Assembly: GCA_014268975.2 (NCBI GenBank)
Contig: CP077096.1
Coordinates: 1,634,501-1,698,500 of the forward strand
Reading direction: 5' to 3'
Length of the DNA stretch: 64,000 nt
DNA from: Pseudomonas wayambapalatensis
Lineage (GTDB): Bacteria > Pseudomonadota > Gammaproteobacteria > Pseudomonadales > Pseudomonadaceae
Made by a program: the position numbers and the translations under genes. Within the stretch, counting starts at the first letter, position 1. Every line of letters starts with the position of its first letter. Positions 9,324 to 16,726 of this stretch are shown piece by piece. The notes under the pieces were generated by a model. That model saw only the letters and a program-made list of their open reading frames with translations. It did not search any database and was not told the DNA's origin.

Positions 9324-9399
9324 GGGTGATTAGCTCAGCCGGGAGAGCATCTGCCTTACAAGCAGAGGGTCGGCGGTTCGATCCCGTCATCACCCACCA
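9324..9399 (+). tRNA. tRNA-Val (anticodon TAC)
   Basis: The acceptor stem GGGTGAT/ATCACCC closes the cloverleaf, the D arm is AGCTCAGCCGGGAGAGC, and the anticodon stem TCTGC/GCAGA holds loop CTTACAA with anticodon TAC. The T arm contains GGTTCGATCCC and the CCA end is encoded (9397-9399). The sequence is close to the E. coli tRNA-Val(TAC). Confidence 0.97.
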
Positions 9400-9412
9400 C
9401 TCGATGTATAGC

Positions 9413-9489
9413 GCAGCGGTAGTTCAGTCGGTTAGAATACCGGCCTGTCACGCCGGGGGTCGCGGGTTCGAGTCCCGTCCGCTGCGCCA
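9413..9489 (+). tRNA. tRNA-Asp (anticodon GTC)
   Basis: The acceptor stem is GCAGCGG/CCGCTGC with discriminator G and an encoded CCA (9487-9489). The anticodon loop is CTGTCAC (GTC) on a CCGGC/GCCGG stem, and the T loop is GGGTTCGAGTCCC. It lies 13 bases after tRNA-Val and is co-transcribed. Confidence 0.97.
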
Positions 9490-9534
9490 TATTCCAGCTT
9501 CCAGGGCCCACTGAACACCCGGAAGCCACAAAGA

Positions 9535-9559
9535 AAGCGACCTTAGGGTCGCTTTTTTT
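9535..9559 (+). terminator. Intrinsic terminator of the tRNA unit
   Basis: AGCGACC/GGTCGCT forms a 7-bp stem with a TTA-type loop followed by a run of seven T. It lies 46 bases after the tRNA-Asp CCA end. Confidence 0.9.
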
Positions 9560-9573
9560 GTTTGTGCCTCGCA

Positions 9574-9614
9574 AAACGCCCCGGGGGCTGTCGGTCGACA
9601 GTCCCCGGGGCGTT
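9574..9614 (-). terminator. Long hairpin terminator of the secreted-repeat gene
   Basis: AACGCCCCGGGG pairs with CCCCGGGGCGTT, and the interior CTGTC/GACAG adds to the stem. On the minus strand it is followed by GTTTTGC. It sits 6 bases after the stop of the 9621-10001 gene and also blocks readthrough from the tRNA side. Confidence 0.8.
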
Positions 9615-9620
9615 TCAGCT

Positions 9621-10001
9621 TCAGGGTTTGGCCACGTGCCAGACCTGGCCGACACCTTCGCCGGTGGTATCGCCCGGCTTCTGATCCTTGACCCAACTGT
9701 ACAGTGGCTGGTCTTTGTAAGCCCACTGCTTGCTGCCGTCGTCACGGGTAATCACGCTGTAGTCATCGGCGGCCTTGGCGTAGGGGCCGGCGGCCAGCGG
9801 CGGCCAATTCTGCGCACATTGACCGTTGCACGCCGACTTGCCAGCGCTGTCCTTGGTGAAGGTGTAGAGGGTCAGGCCTTTGCTGTCGACCAGGACCTTG
9901 CCAAGGGCGCTGTCGCCGACCTTCGCGGGGGCGTCCGCCAAGGCCAGGCCAGACACGCAGGTCAGAGCCAATGAAAGAACGAGTGCGCTTTTCTTCAACA
10001 T
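9621..10001 (-). CDS. Secreted-repeat (COG4315/PF03640-like) periplasmic protein
   Basis: The 126-residue product starts with a cleavable signal peptide (MLKKSALVLSLALTCVSGLA, cleavage near ALADA). Two copies of the family's repeat follow: one around VLVDSKGLTLYTFTKD with a CNGQCAQNWPPL segment, the second around YKDQPLYSWVKDQKPGDTTG. The two Cys of the first repeat could form a disulfide. Homologues are often annotated as lipoproteins of unknown function, but no lipobox is seen here. A GAGGT ribosome site lies 7 bases before the ATG. The gene stands alone, and its function is not known. Confidence 0.85.
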   Translation of the reverse strand: MLKKSALVLSLALTCVSGLALADAPAKVGDSALGKVLVDSKGLTLYTFTKDSAGKSACNGQCAQNWPPLAAGPYAKAADDYSVITRDDGSKQWAYKDQPLYSWVKDQKPGDTTGEGVGQVWHVAKP

Positions 10002-10268
10002 GAGAGATACCTCTGGCGGTTATTCGAATCTGTTCGGGGGAATGATGGCTTTATGCATCGGCCATGCAGGAACAACGCCTCGGTGTCGGCTTCTATTCCC
10101 GTGTTCGATGAATATTTTTCCCGTCCCTCATGCCGCCCTGGGTCAGCAGGCACGCCGGGTTCGCATCTACGCCTTCAACTCGCTGGCCCATTGCGTCAGA
10201 ATCCCCCTACACGCCGGATGCAGCCAGCAGGCCGCGCGCCGGCTCTACCTTGCAAGCAGAGACCGACC

Positions 10269-11975
10269 ATGCAGGATGCCAGCACCTCTCCAACGCCCAC
10301 GCCGTCGACCCCACTCCTGGGTATCGACCTGGGGACCACCAACAGCCTTATCGCGGTCTGGCAGGACGGCAAGGCGCAGCTGATCGCCAACGCCGTGGGC
10401 GAGGTGCTGACGCCGTCGGTGGTCAGCGTCGACGACGATGGCAGCATCCTGGTGGGCAGCGCTGCCCGCGCCCGGCTGACCACCCATCCCCATCGCACCG
10501 CTGCGGCCTTCAAGCGCTACATGGGCAGTGACAAGCGCTTCGAGCTCGGCGAGCACCGTTTCACCCCCGAAGAGCTCTCGGCCCTGGTGCTGGGCGCGTT
10601 GAAGCAGGATGCCGAAGCGTATCTGGGGTGCCCGGTCAGCGAAGCGGTGATCTCGGTGCCGGCCTATTTCAGCGACGAACAGCGCAAGCGCACGGTCTTC
10701 GCTGCGGAGCTGGCGGGGCTGAAGGTGCAGCGCCTGATCAACGAGCCGACCGCGGCCGCCATGGCCTACGGGCTGCACGAGCAGAAGTTCGAGCGCACCC
10801 TGGTGTTCGACCTGGGCGGCGGGACCTTCGACGTCACTGTGCTGGAATACGCCTTGCCGCTGATCGAAGTGCATGCTTCAACCGGTGACAACTATCTGGG
10901 GGGCGAGGATTTCACCGAGGCCTTGCTCAATGCCTGCCTGCGCGACTGGAACCTCAGTGCCGAAGCCCTGGAGCCCCAGGCGCTGTCGAGCCTGCATGAT
11001 GCGATCGAGCAACTGAAACGCGAGGTGGGCGAGGGCAGCCGCACCCTGAACTGGAGCGGCGATGGCCAGGCCCGCGAATGGGTGCTCGACCAGGCCCGGC
11101 TGCAGTCGATCTGGGCGCCGTTGCTGGCACGGGTACGGACCCCCATCGAGCAGGCCCTGCGTGATGCGCGCCTGAGCCCGCGCGAACTGGACAGCCTGGT
11201 GCTGGTCGGTGGGGCCACGCGCATGCCGCAGATCCAGCAACTGGTGGCCAAGCTGTTCGGCCGCCTGCCGTACCGCCACCTCGATCCGGACACCATCGTC
11301 GCTCTTGGCGCCGCCAGCCAGGCAGCCTGCAAGGCGCGGGATTCGGCGATCGACGAGTTGATCCTGACCGACGTCTGTCCTTACACCCTGGGGGTCGCCT
11401 CGTCCCGTGGCGAGGAAGTGTCCGGAGCCTTTACCCCGATCATCGAACGCAACACGGTGATCCCCACCTCACGTGTGCAGCGCTTCTACAGCAGCCATCC
11501 GGAACAGAAAGTGGTGCGCATCGCCGTGTACCAGGGCGAGCGGCCATGGGTGCGCGACAACATTCTGGTCGACAGCTTCGAGATTCCATTGCAGCCGACC
11601 GGCCAGGTGCAGTCGCTGGATGTGCGCTTCAGCTACGACATCAATGGCCTGCTCGAAGTGGACGTGACGTTCCTCGAAACCGGGCACAAGCACAGCCACA
11701 GCATCGACCGCAGCCCGACCGGGCTGGACAGCGACGCCCGCCAGGCCAGCCACGAGCGCCTGGCGAGATTGAAGATTCACCCGCGCGACGCCTTGCCCAA
11801 CCGCACCCTGCTGGCTCGCCTGGAGCGCGCCTGGATGCAGAGCCTGGGGGATGAGCGCGACCTTATCGGCAGTTGGCTGGATGCCTTCAATGCCGTGCTC
11901 GCTGGCCAGCAGGCCAGCGAGATCAGTCGCCAGCGCCAGCAGTTGAGCCAGGCGCTGGACGAGCTGCGCTACTGA
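10269..11975 (+). CDS. hscC: Hsp70-family chaperone HscC
   Basis: A 568-residue Hsp70 protein. The nucleotide-binding motifs are intact: GIDLGTTNSLIAVW (18-31), LINEPTAAAMAYG, FDLGGGTFDVTVL and LVGGATRMPQIQQLV. The substrate-binding domain is present, but the C-terminal lid is short, as in HscC and unlike DnaK. The frame extends upstream to 10053, but the ATG at 10269 starts 17 residues before the conserved core; its ribosome site is weak (AGAGA). The 267-base upstream gap shows no convincing promoter. It faces a J-domain/DUF1266 pair whose stop codon directly abuts its own. E. coli hscC is likewise grouped with J-protein and DUF1266 genes, which supports the name and suggests a dedicated chaperone team. 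Confidence 0.9.
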   Translation: MQDASTSPTPTPSTPLLGIDLGTTNSLIAVWQDGKAQLIANAVGEVLTPSVVSVDDDGSILVGSAARARLTTHPHRTAAAFKRYMGSDKRFELGEHRFTPEELSALVLGALKQDAEAYLGCPVSEAVISVPAYFSDEQRKRTVFAAELAGLKVQRLINEPTAAAMAYGLHEQKFERTLVFDLGGGTFDVTVLEYALPLIEVHASTGDNYLGGEDFTEALLNACLRDWNLSAEALEPQALSSLHDAIEQLKREVGEGSRTLNWSGDGQAREWVLDQARLQSIWAPLLARVRTPIEQALRDARLSPRELDSLVLVGGATRMPQIQQLVAKLFGRLPYRHLDPDTIVALGAASQAACKARDSAIDELILTDVCPYTLGVASSRGEEVSGAFTPIIERNTVIPTSRVQRFYSSHPEQKVVRIAVYQGERPWVRDNILVDSFEIPLQPTGQVQSLDVRFSYDINGLLEVDVTFLETGHKHSHSIDRSPTGLDSDARQASHERLARLKIHPRDALPNRTLLARLERAWMQSLGDERDLIGSWLDAFNAVLAGQQASEISRQRQQLSQALDELRY

Positions 11976-14654
11976 TCAGGGATGATTCAGGCGCCGCAGG
12001 GCCACTTGCAGGCCCAGTTGCAACTGGTCGGGGTCGTCCGGTGAAGGGCCATAGCGGTTGGCCAGCTTGTCGCCGGGTAGCCCCACCAGAAGCAGCGGTG
12101 CGAACGGCAGCAGGCGGCTGACGGCCAGCAACCCCACCAGTGCCCAGACGCCCTGGCCCAAGTCGCGCAAGCGCCGCAGGAAGGATGTCAACAGCAGCAA
12201 CACGACAAGGGTCCAGAGCATCGGGCTCTTGGTCGCGGTGGTCAGCACCGTGCCCGCCAGCAGCAGCACGATCACGTGGGCGATCAGGTCGCTGCGATTG
12301 AGACGGCTGTCCAGGCGCCAGAACGCCCAGGAGGGCACCGGCTTCTGGCTGACGCGAGCCATCAGCAGACGCTCGGCGCGGGCCAGTATCGCCATGCTGG
12401 CGCAGCGCAGGCCGGTGTCCTGATCCGGATCGTCCTTGGCTTTCTGCAGGCGCATCAAGGCGCGGGTGCCTGGCGGGGATGCGGATTTGACCAGGTGATT
12501 GAAGGCGTCGAGGATCTCGTTGAGCAGCTTGCCGTCGACCTTCTCTTCCTGCTCCACCGCTTGGCGCGGCGGGCGTTTGACCTTGCCGGCGATCAGGCCG
12601 TCGCGCAGCGGAGCGAACCAGGGGCTGTCGTTGTTCAGTGCCTCGAGGCGATCGCGCAAGCGGGCGCGCTGTTGAGCATCGAGCTCGGGGTCGTGGTACA
12701 GCACGGCGCACAGCAGCATGTAGCCCAGTGGGTGGTCGTCGAGGGTGCCAACGTCTTCTTCCAGGCATTCGAGCAGGCGGACCGCGCCGGGCAGGCGAGT
12801 GCTGCCGAACACGTAGCCCAGGGTTTGCAGGCGGCTGGCAACCAGGGCCTGCATCGGATCGCGATCGTCCATCCAGCCGAGCAGGGCATTGTGTTCGTTG
12901 AACTGAGCCTGACGGGCGATCAGCACCTTGTGCAGGGGGGCGAACGGATGGTCGCTCGGATAGGTGAGCTGGGCGGCCAGTTGCGGTGGCGCCAGGTCCA
13001 GCCAGCGTTGCGGCTGTTGCGCCGTGGCCAGCATGAACAACTGCTGGCGATGCCAGTTCCACAGCGCTTCGCCCTCGACCATCGGCGGCAGCTCGATGCC
13101 GTTCAGTGCCAGTTCTTCCATCAGCACCAGGCCGAACGGCACGGTGAACATGCGGCGCATGTCGAAATGCTCGTTCAGCTCGCCCAGCGCTCGCGGCGAA
13201 TAGACCCGCATCCGCCGCAGCCACTCGCGGCAGGCCGGGTGCAGTGCGTCGGACTTGAGCGCCTCTGGCAGTTCCACAGGCCCCTCGTCACGTGCGCAGT
13301 ACTCCGCCAATGCACGCGCCACCGGTGAGTGTTCGAGCCAATGCAGTTGCTGCGCAGCCTGGCGCTGGAAGCCCTCGAGGATCAAGGCATCGAGCGGGTC
13401 GTTGCCCAGGCGCTCATCGACAATGGTGCGCAGCAAGCCGGCTTCACCGCGTTGCAGGGCCCAGGCCTGCCAGTAGCGGCGGTGCAGTTCGCGATCTTCC
13501 TGGTTGGGCAACAGCCAGGCGAGCAGCGGCAGTTCGTCGTCGCCGTCCAGGCGCCAGTCGATGTAGGTGGCGGCGATGCCCTCAAGGCCCAGGCGCGAGG
13601 CTTCGGACCAGCGCGCCAGTGTCTGCGGCGACTGTGCCGGGCTGCCCAAGACCTGTGCCGGATCGGCCAGGTCGGCGGGCCAGGTCTCGGGTGTGCTCTG
13701 CTGGTCGAGGGCCTGGATCAGCAGGGGCAGGCGTTGCGGCTGGTAGCGCGCGCAGAGGTCGAGCAGCCAGCGTTCGGCCTGCGGGTGGCGATGTTCGCGC
13801 CACAGCCGTAGCCAGCAGTCCAGGGCTTGCTGCTCGGCGCCCAGGGCGTCGGCCTGGCGGGCCAGCAGGAACAGCAGGTCGACATCGTCCGGCGCCTGCT
13901 GGTGCTGCAACTGCAGGCGTGCATGCAGGGTGAGGCTGCCGATGCCGACCTGGCTGAACTGTTCGGTCAGACGCTGGACCAGGTGTTCGTCGTCAGGGAA
14001 CGCCACGCAGGTGTGGTACCCGGCGAACTGTGCGTACTCGAACAGCGGGCGCTCCTGATGGTAGTAGCCAAGGCTGCGGAAGTACCAAAGGGTTTCCAGT
14101 TGCGCGGCGGGCGACCAGCTGTGCATCAGGCGGGTGTCGAACGGATCGGGCTCCTCGATGCGTTGCAGGAAGGCTTCTATCTCCTGGGCATCCTCCGGCG
14201 CCAGGCGCAGCAACTGCTCGGCCCAGCCCATGCGCCGGGCCAGCAGGCGCGCGCACTGGTACGAGATCGGTCCGCAGTTGCGCAGGTTGTGCAGCAGTCG
14301 CCAGCTGAGGTCTTCCAGTTGCTCCAGGGGCAGTTCGTCGAGCTGGGCGATGTAGTCCTGCCAGGCTTGGGGTTCGTAACGGCGAGTGGAGTCTTCGAGC
14401 AGTGCATGGAACGCCTCGAAGGCTTCGCTGGTGGACGCTTCGCTCTGCCCGTCGGCTGCTTGCTGCTCGGGTGCCGCGCCGGTTTCGGCGTGTTCACGCG
14501 CCAGACGCTGCGCTTCTTCGTAGGCGGCGCGCAGGGCCTGGAAGCCTTCGGGGTCGGTTTCCGGATGGTGCGTCGGCAGGCGGCCGCGGTAGGCCTGGCG
14601 GATGGTGTCGAGGTCCTGGGTCGGCTCGATGCCCAGGCGAATCCAGCAACTCAT
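11976..14654 (-). CDS. Large membrane-anchored J-domain protein, probable HscC partner
   Basis: The 892-residue product opens with a J-like domain (MSCWIRLGIEPTQDLDTIRQ..., about 1-60). Where J proteins carry HPD it has HPE (THHPETDP), followed by FQALRAAYEEA. The long middle is Leu/Trp/Arg-rich and helical, like TPR-type scaffolds. Near the C-terminus lie two or three membrane helices (IAHVIVLLLAGTVL, LWTLVVLLLLTSF and a following ALVGLLAV segment). E. coli DjlB/DjlC, as I recall them, are about half this length. Its ATG overlaps the DUF1266 stop by 4 bases, and it converges on hscC with stops touching (TGA|TCA). The frame extends to 14843, but the domain starts at 14654. Confidence 0.8.
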   Translation of the reverse strand: MSCWIRLGIEPTQDLDTIRQAYRGRLPTHHPETDPEGFQALRAAYEEAQRLAREHAETGAAPEQQAADGQSEASTSEAFEAFHALLEDSTRRYEPQAWQDYIAQLDELPLEQLEDLSWRLLHNLRNCGPISYQCARLLARRMGWAEQLLRLAPEDAQEIEAFLQRIEEPDPFDTRLMHSWSPAAQLETLWYFRSLGYYHQERPLFEYAQFAGYHTCVAFPDDEHLVQRLTEQFSQVGIGSLTLHARLQLQHQQAPDDVDLLFLLARQADALGAEQQALDCWLRLWREHRHPQAERWLLDLCARYQPQRLPLLIQALDQQSTPETWPADLADPAQVLGSPAQSPQTLARWSEASRLGLEGIAATYIDWRLDGDDELPLLAWLLPNQEDRELHRRYWQAWALQRGEAGLLRTIVDERLGNDPLDALILEGFQRQAAQQLHWLEHSPVARALAEYCARDEGPVELPEALKSDALHPACREWLRRMRVYSPRALGELNEHFDMRRMFTVPFGLVLMEELALNGIELPPMVEGEALWNWHRQQLFMLATAQQPQRWLDLAPPQLAAQLTYPSDHPFAPLHKVLIARQAQFNEHNALLGWMDDRDPMQALVASRLQTLGYVFGSTRLPGAVRLLECLEEDVGTLDDHPLGYMLLCAVLYHDPELDAQQRARLRDRLEALNNDSPWFAPLRDGLIAGKVKRPPRQAVEQEEKVDGKLLNEILDAFNHLVKSASPPGTRALMRLQKAKDDPDQDTGLRCASMAILARAERLLMARVSQKPVPSWAFWRLDSRLNRSDLIAHVIVLLLAGTVLTTATKSPMLWTLVVLLLLTSFLRRLRDLGQGVWALVGLLAVSRLLPFAPLLLVGLPGDKLANRYGPSPDDPDQLQLGLQVALRRLNHP

Positions 14655-15343
14655 GACCAGCAGTCCTCTTCCAGTGATGCCGGGCGTTCCGGCTCGGGCA
14701 ACGGCAGCTCCCAGGGCAGGTCGGCGAGCAGCGCGTTGGCGCCGATCCTCAGGTTCAGGGCAATGCAGCGATTCCAGTGTTCGTTGCCTTGGCGCTCCAG
14801 GTTGGCGGCAAAGGTCTCGTCGCTGCTGTCGGAGACATTCCACAGCGCCTTGCCGAACAGGTACCCGGCGATGTAGCTGTCCCAGCGGTTGTAGTAATGG
14901 CGGGCGCGCAAGGCCAGGCGATAGTGCAGGTAGAGGCTTTCGTCGCGGCTGATATGGCCCTTTTTCACCCCGGCGCGCAGCAGAAAGCTCATGCGTCCGA
15001 TGTCCCAGGCGCGGGTTCCGCCCGGGCCGCAGTCGGGAAAGGTGCGTGCGGCGTAGCTGTACTTGACCCGGTCACGTGGCGTCAGGGTTGCGAGCAGCGC
15101 CTGCCACTGGCTTGGCAGGCAGCGCTGGAACTGCCAGTAGGCGTTGCTCATCTCGCTGGCGTGGCCGTTGTCGGCCATGCCGAGCACGTCGAGCAACTGG
15201 GCACGGGTGCTGATGCCCCAGCCGCTTTCCAGGTCGGTCTGGTCTTCGCCTTCGAAGTACTCGGCGGCGGTGTAGCTGGCACCGTTGAGTGCGGCCATCG
15301 GGGCGGAGAGGGCGTGCAGCCAATGCTGTGCGGATTCGTCCAT
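14651..15343 (-). CDS. DUF1266 protein linked to the J-domain/HscC genes
   Basis: A 230-residue soluble protein that matches DUF1266 by eye: a region SGWGISTRAQLLDVLGMA, and a later AWDIGRMSFLLRAGVKKGHIS followed by ALRARHYYNRWDSYIAGYLFG. E. coli YbeR and YbeU have the same domain and lie beside DjlB, DjlC and HscC, so the association is conserved across gammaproteobacteria. The stop overlaps the J-protein ATG (ATGA), so the two are translationally coupled. No catalytic residues are known for the family. A role as substrate adaptor or client of HscC is an inference from context only. Confidence 0.78.
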   Translation of the reverse strand: MDESAQHWLHALSAPMAALNGASYTAAEYFEGEDQTDLESGWGISTRAQLLDVLGMADNGHASEMSNAYWQFQRCLPSQWQALLATLTPRDRVKYSYAARTFPDCGPGGTRAWDIGRMSFLLRAGVKKGHISRDESLYLHYRLALRARHYYNRWDSYIAGYLFGKALWNVSDSSDETFAANLERQGNEHWNRCIALNLRIGANALLADLPWELPLPEPERPASLEEDCWS

Positions 15344-15412
15344 GAAGAGTGTCCGGGGCGAGGGGTGTGGCGCGATTGTAGAGAGGCAGCAAGGGGGCCG
15401 TCTACGCAGGCC

Positions 15413-16189
15413 TCAACGCCGGCCTTCTTCCGCTCGCAGCGTCAGCACTTCATAGCCCTGCTCGGTCACCGCGACCGTGTGCTCCCACTGCGCCGACAGC
15501 CCGCCATCGCGGGTGATCACCGTCCAGCCATCCTTCAGCGTGCGTGTGCCGCGGGCGCCCTGGTTGATCATCGGCTCGATGGTGAACACCATCCCCGGCT
15601 TGAGTTTCAGGCCCATGCCGCGTTGGCCATAGTGCAGCACCTGCGGCGCTTCGTGCATCTGCCGGCCGATGCCGTGGCCGCAGTACTCGCGCACCACGCT
15701 GTAGCCCGCCGCCTCGGCGAACTGCTGGATGGCGTGGCCGATATCGCCCAGGGTGGCGCCGGGGCGCACCTGTTCGATGCCTTTCCACAGCGCCTCGTAG
15801 GTGGTGTCGACCAGGCGCCGGGCCTCCTCGCTGATTGCGCCGATGCGGTACATCTTCGACGAGTCGGCAATGTAGCCGCCCTGTTCCAGGGTGATGTCGA
15901 CGTTGATGATCGAGCCTTCCTGCAGCACCTCGTCAACCTTGGGCATGCCATGGCAGACGACCTGGTCCACCGAGGTGTTCAGCGAATAGGGGAAGCCGTA
16001 CTGGCCCTTGCTCGCCGGGCGCGCCTTGAGCGTCTCGACGATGAAAGCTTCGGCGCGGTCGTTGATCTGCATCGTGGTCACCCCGGCGCGGATGAAACCG
16101 TCGAGGTCGGCGAACACCTGTGCCAGCAACTGCCCGGCCCTGCGCATCAGTGCCAGCTGCTCCGGGTTCTTGAGTATCACCTCGCTCAT
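15413..16189 (-). CDS. map: Type I methionine aminopeptidase
   Basis: The 258-residue product has all five metal ligands of type I MetAP: Asp98 (NVDIT), Asp109 (YIADSSKMY), His172 (CGHGIG), Glu205 (FTIEPMI) and Glu236 (QWEHT). His80 (VCHGMP) and His179 (MHEAP) line the active site. It removes the initiator Met. It lacks the usual rpsB-linked context and is coupled by an ATGA overlap to a ParD-like DNA-binding protein, so it is probably a second, accessory map copy and not the housekeeping one. The paralogue is not in this window. Confidence 0.93.
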   Translation of the reverse strand: MSEVILKNPEQLALMRRAGQLLAQVFADLDGFIRAGVTTMQINDRAEAFIVETLKARPASKGQYGFPYSLNTSVDQVVCHGMPKVDEVLQEGSIINVDITLEQGGYIADSSKMYRIGAISEEARRLVDTTYEALWKGIEQVRPGATLGDIGHAIQQFAEAAGYSVVREYCGHGIGRQMHEAPQVLHYGQRGMGLKLKPGMVFTIEPMINQGARGTRTLKDGWTVITRDGGLSAQWEHTVAVTEQGYEVLTLRAEEGRR

Positions 16190-16389
16190 TGCAGCAGCTC
16201 CTTGAGATTCGCTTGTTCCTGACGCAACAGTTGGCGCAGCAGTTCCTGGTAAGTGGCCTGGGGATGCAGTTCGGCAAGCATGCCGATGCGGATCCAGTGT
16301 TCGGCCTGGGCGTTGATCGAGCGCGACATCGCGGCGCTGGCGATGCGCAGATCTTCGTGGAGGTCGTCGCAGATCTTGACGATGCCCAT
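16186..16389 (-). CDS. ParD-like antitoxin-family DNA-binding protein
   Basis: A 67-residue protein (MGIVKICDDLHEDLRIASAAM...) of ribbon-helix-helix appearance: a short beta strand, then helices with SRSINAQAEHWIRIGMLAEL, which resembles the ParD_like family. A Gln/Leu-rich C-terminal helix could be an interaction tail. It overlaps the map start by 4 bases, occupying the position an antitoxin holds before its toxin. A 26-bp symmetric operator lies 16 bases upstream of its ATG, as expected for autoregulation. AGGA lies about 10 bases before the start. Whether it controls or binds MetAP is unknown. Confidence 0.75.
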   Translation of the reverse strand: MGIVKICDDLHEDLRIASAAMSRSINAQAEHWIRIGMLAELHPQATYQELLRQLLRQEQANLKELLQ

Positions 16390-16404
16390 GGGGAGTATTC
16401 CTGG

Positions 16405-16430
16405 TATATGAAACGTATACGGATCATATA
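16405..16430. promoter_or_regulatory. 26-bp palindromic operator of the ParD-like/map operon
   Basis: TATATGA (16405-16411) and TCATATA (16424-16430) are perfect inverted arms around a central GTATAC (16415-16420), each separated by three bases. The AT-rich symmetric block stands out in GC-rich DNA and overlaps the region where a -10 (TATGAT/CATATA on the minus strand) would lie. This is the layout of autorepressed antitoxin operons. Confidence 0.7.
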
Positions 16431-16583
16431 GTCGGTTGGGCGTCGTGTCATCTTCTGGTGCGCGGGGGCATCAAGACGGGGCGGATATCGCGTCGATGTT
16501 TTCGCGGGTCGACCCGCCCCCTGGGGGCTGCGCAGGCCTGTGGGCGCGGGTTTGTCCGCGACATGGCCACCGCCATCGCGCAA

Positions 16584-16600
16584 CTGGCCCGCAAATTGCT
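16584..16600 (+). promoter_or_regulatory. Predicted sigma-54 promoter of nasA
   Basis: CTGGCCCGCAAATTGCT matches the -24/-12 consensus (TGGCAC-N5-TTGC): GG at 16586-16587, GC at 16598-16599 with the required spacing, and a perfect TTGCT. Transcription would begin near 16611, just before the first leader hairpin. Nitrogen control through NtrC is the expected activator. Confidence 0.8.
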
Positions 16601-16618
16601 GATTCAGCTGCATCCGGA

Positions 16619-16665
16619 CCCCTCAACGCCGAGGGGCCCTACATCTTCACGACAAAGGCGCCGTG
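16619..16665 (+). promoter_or_regulatory. ANTAR-type antiterminator leader hairpins of nasA
   Basis: P1 is CCCCTC-AACGCC-GAGGGG (16619-16636). P2 is CACGAC-AAAGGC-GCCGTG (16648-16665, one A-C mismatch in the stem). Both loops are hexanucleotides with A at position 1 and G at position 4, the signature recognised by ANTAR-domain antiterminators such as NasR and NasT. The 3' part of P2 overlaps the 5' arm of the following terminator, so the two structures exclude each other. Confidence 0.85.
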
Positions 16666-16710
16666 TTACCCGCTTGCCCTGCAGGCCGGGTAGCCGGCGC
16701 CTTTTGCGTT
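16655..16710 (+). terminator. Leader terminator (attenuator) of nasA
   Basis: AAGGCGCCG (16655-16663) pairs with CGGCGCCTT (16695-16703), and the interior TACCCG/CGGGTA extends the stem. TTTTGCGTTTT follows. It lies entirely upstream of the nasA start and overlaps P2, as expected for ANTAR-controlled attenuation. Confidence 0.82.
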
Positions 16711-16726
16711 TTCAGGGAGACCGCCC

